The position numbers and the translations under genes were made by a program. 9,877 bases of DNA, from NCBI GenBank assembly GCA_963169475.1, contig CAUJFT010000329.1, positions 1 through 9,877 of the forward strand, written 5' to 3'. The notes under the pieces are model-generated. The model had not been told where the DNA came from, did no database searches, and saw only the letters and a program-made list of their open reading frames with translations. The stretch comes from Bacteroidota bacterium (GTDB lineage: Bacteria > Bacteroidota > Bacteroidia > J057). Shown here one piece after another: positions 9,271 to 9,877 of the stretch. Numbering within the stretch: the first letter of the stretch is position 1; each line of letters begins with the position of its first letter.

Positions 9271-9374
9271 GTTTTTTTTCCTACCTTTTAGTCTTGAAAC
9301 TTATCCTCTTTCATTGATTTCCTTAGACTGAATCGGATTGGTTTTTTTTCCTACCTTTTAGTCTTGAAACTTAT
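9271..9374 (+). CRISPR. CRISPR-like mini-array: two identical repeats, one spacer (tentative)
   Basis: Positions 9271-9304 and 9341-9374 are identical over 34 bases, with a period of 70. The 30-base core (9271-9300 and 9341-9370) starts GTTTTTTTTCCTACC and ends GTCTTGAAAC. A length of 30 with a GTTT start and TTGAAAC end is typical of type I-B/III CRISPR repeats. The spacer would be 9301-9340 (40 bases), or 36 if the shared TTAT belongs to the repeat. Against it: only two copies, no cas gene in the window, and part of a GAATCG motif found elsewhere nearby lies in the spacer. It may be a relic, an orphan mini-array, or an unrelated direct repeat. Confidence 0.4.
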
Positions 9375-9602
9375 AGAGGTTTTAGAACTACACCACAACC
9401 AACGTATTTCCCCAACTTTCAACTCTCAATTCTCAACTTTGTTTTAGAACCATAATGTAAGTTCATTTTTACGCCTATTTTCAGTACAAATACAATCCCA
9501 AAAGAACCACAAATTTGCAGGTTTTTTGCCCATTATTACCGAATAACAACCAAAAACGCCGTGAATATAACTAATTCATAATCAACCTCAAATAAAAAAA
9601 TC
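9375..9602. other. Non-coding spacer between the two repeat systems
   Basis: No gene is seen. It contains the heptamer repeat, two copies of GTTTTAGAAC (9379-9388 and 9441-9450), a CAAATTTG palindrome around 9509-9516, and an AT-rich run leading into the first clear right-arm element at 9604. No function can be assigned. Confidence 0.5.
9414..9441 (+). repeat. Heptanucleotide tandem repeat, four copies
   Basis: Four adjacent 7-base units: AACTTTC, AACTCTC, AATTCTC, AACTTTG. The consensus is AAYTYTC. It lies in non-coding DNA between the direct repeats and the hairpin array. Confidence 0.7.
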
Positions 9603-9621
9603 ATGTACGAAGATTTTTTTA

Positions 9622-9641
9622 GTGTATTTTTTTGAATACAC
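9622..9641 (+). repeat. Short hairpin directly after right arm B
   Basis: GTGTATT (9622-9628) and AATACAC (9635-9641) form a perfect 7-bp stem around a TTTTTG loop, immediately after the T-tract at 9614-9620. It has no T-tract of its own. Confidence 0.55.
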
Positions 9642-9672
9642 CTTGATAATCAGGTAATTAATTTTTAAATTA

Positions 9673-9687
9673 TTTCGATAATCGAAA
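9673..9687. promoter_or_regulatory. Perfect 15-base dyad, possible protein-binding site
   Basis: TTTCGAT-A-ATCGAAA is a perfect inverted repeat with 7-base arms and a single central base. It has the form of a dimeric operator, but no gene follows it within the window, and it occurs only in the first unit of the array. Confidence 0.35.
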
Positions 9688-9692
9688 CACAT

Positions 9693-9749
9693 TTTTCGTA
9701 CATAGGCATATTAACACTGCATAATGCTTCGTGTACGAAGATTTTTTTT
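9693..9749 (+). repeat. Hairpin element C (long stem plus T-tract)
   Basis: Positions 9693-9703 pair with 9731-9741 (TTTTCGTACAT with GTGTACGAAGA, wobbles included). Inside, GCAT at 9706-9709 can pair with ATGC at 9724-9727. Eight Ts follow at 9742-9749. In form it is an intrinsic terminator on the + strand, but no gene lies upstream on that strand. The right arm alone also forms CTTCG-TGTA-CGAAG (9727-9740). Confidence 0.65.
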
Positions 9750-9805
9750 AATGACTTTGTAACTTATTGATTATCAATATCAATTTTAGTTTATTATTAC
9801 CCAGA

Positions 9806-9859
9806 TTTCGTACATGGCATTTTCTACAATGTTGTAGAAGCGTGTACGAAGATTTTTTT
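9806..9859 (+). repeat. Hairpin element D (long two-part stem plus T-tract)
   Basis: The outer stem pairs 9806-9816 with 9841-9851 (TTTCGTACATG with CGTGTACGAAG, wobbles included). The inner dyad TTCTACAA-TG-TTGTAGAA (9822-9839) is perfect. C9818 with G9840 bridges the two, and ATT at 9819-9821 bulges. Seven Ts follow at 9853-9859. This is the strongest hairpin in the window. Confidence 0.7.
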
Positions 9860-9877
9860 AAAAACTAATGCTGATAA

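Larger units (their letters stand above)
9604..9877 (+). repeat. Degenerate tandem array of 111-128 bp units with hairpin arms and T-tracts
   Basis: TGTACGAAGATTTTTTT starts at 9604, 9732 and 9843, giving units of 128 and 111 bases. Each unit then has a TTGATWATCA dyad (9643-9652; 9767-9776), an AT-rich filler, and an inverted left arm TTCGTACAT followed by GGCAT (from 9695; from 9807). The left-to-right arm distance is nearly constant (37 and 36 bases), whereas the filler varies. After 9859 the sequence ends CTGATAA, which may be the next dyad, so the array probably continues past the window. A related right arm without a clear left arm is at 9263-9271. No coding frame survives through the units. 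Confidence 0.75.

Noticed and set aside
9378..9403. Third CRISPR-like repeat on the minus strand (starts GTTGTGG, ends AAAACC)
   Set aside because: It is a single copy unlike the 34-bp repeat, with no second occurrence in the window.
9693..9859. Integron attC sites
   Set aside because: The outer arms lack the RYYYAAC and GTTRRRY core sites, the intervals are too short for gene cassettes, and no integrase is visible.
9600..9865. Tiny open frames reading MYEDFF after each right arm (ATG or GTG at the arm)
   Set aside because: They stop after 6 to 10 codons and merely reflect the shared DNA repeat. No longer frame is conserved between units.
9093..9877. Replication origin (AT-rich DNA with repeated GATTTTTTT and TTATC motifs)
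   Set aside because: There is no cluster of TTATCCACA-type DnaA boxes. TTATCACAA near 9112 and TTATCCTCT at 9302 are isolated and imperfect.

Overview
The window looks like chromosomal DNA from a Bacteroidota (Bacteroidetes) bacterium, probably an environmental member of the Saprospiria/Chitinophagia type. Three things point there: a giant secreted protein of SdrD-type B repeats that ends in a type IX secretion (T9SS/Por) C-terminal sorting domain, starts without Shine-Dalgarno sequences, and AT-rich intergenic DNA. The genus-level guess is inference.

Layout. (1) Positions 1-4712, + strand: the 3' part of a very large cell-surface or secreted protein whose start lies upstream of the window. 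It shows one partial and nine complete SdrD-B-like calcium-loop repeats, a non-SdrD domain lodged between the partial repeat and repeat 1, a fibronectin-III-like domain and a T9SS sorting domain. A textbook intrinsic terminator closes it at 4731-4767. (2) Positions 4867-8238, + strand: mfd, the transcription-repair coupling factor, complete, with a GTG start. (3) Positions 8256-9092, - strand: a stand-alone class I glutamine amidotransferase-like protein of 278 aa, convergent with mfd and only 17 bp from it. (4) Positions 9093-9877: 785 bp with no credible gene but many repeats.

The last segment is the unusual part. It holds a perfect 34-bp direct repeat, two copies 70 bp apart. Its 30-bp core starts GTTT, ends TTGAAAC and resembles type I-B/III CRISPR repeats, so it could be a one-spacer mini-array. 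There is also a family of elements in which TTTCGTACAT and RTGTACGAAG arms flank a central hairpin and are followed by a T-tract. Two full copies and a third right arm sit in degenerate tandem units of 128 and 111 bp that also share a TTGATWATCA dyad, and the array runs off the end of the window. No cas, integrase, transposase or reverse transcriptase gene is visible, so the role of these elements is open.

The three genes do not form a pathway: a surface protein, a DNA-repair housekeeping gene and an amidotransferase of unknown partner happen to be neighbours. The terminator separates the first from mfd, and the amidotransferase is transcribed on its own from the opposite strand.
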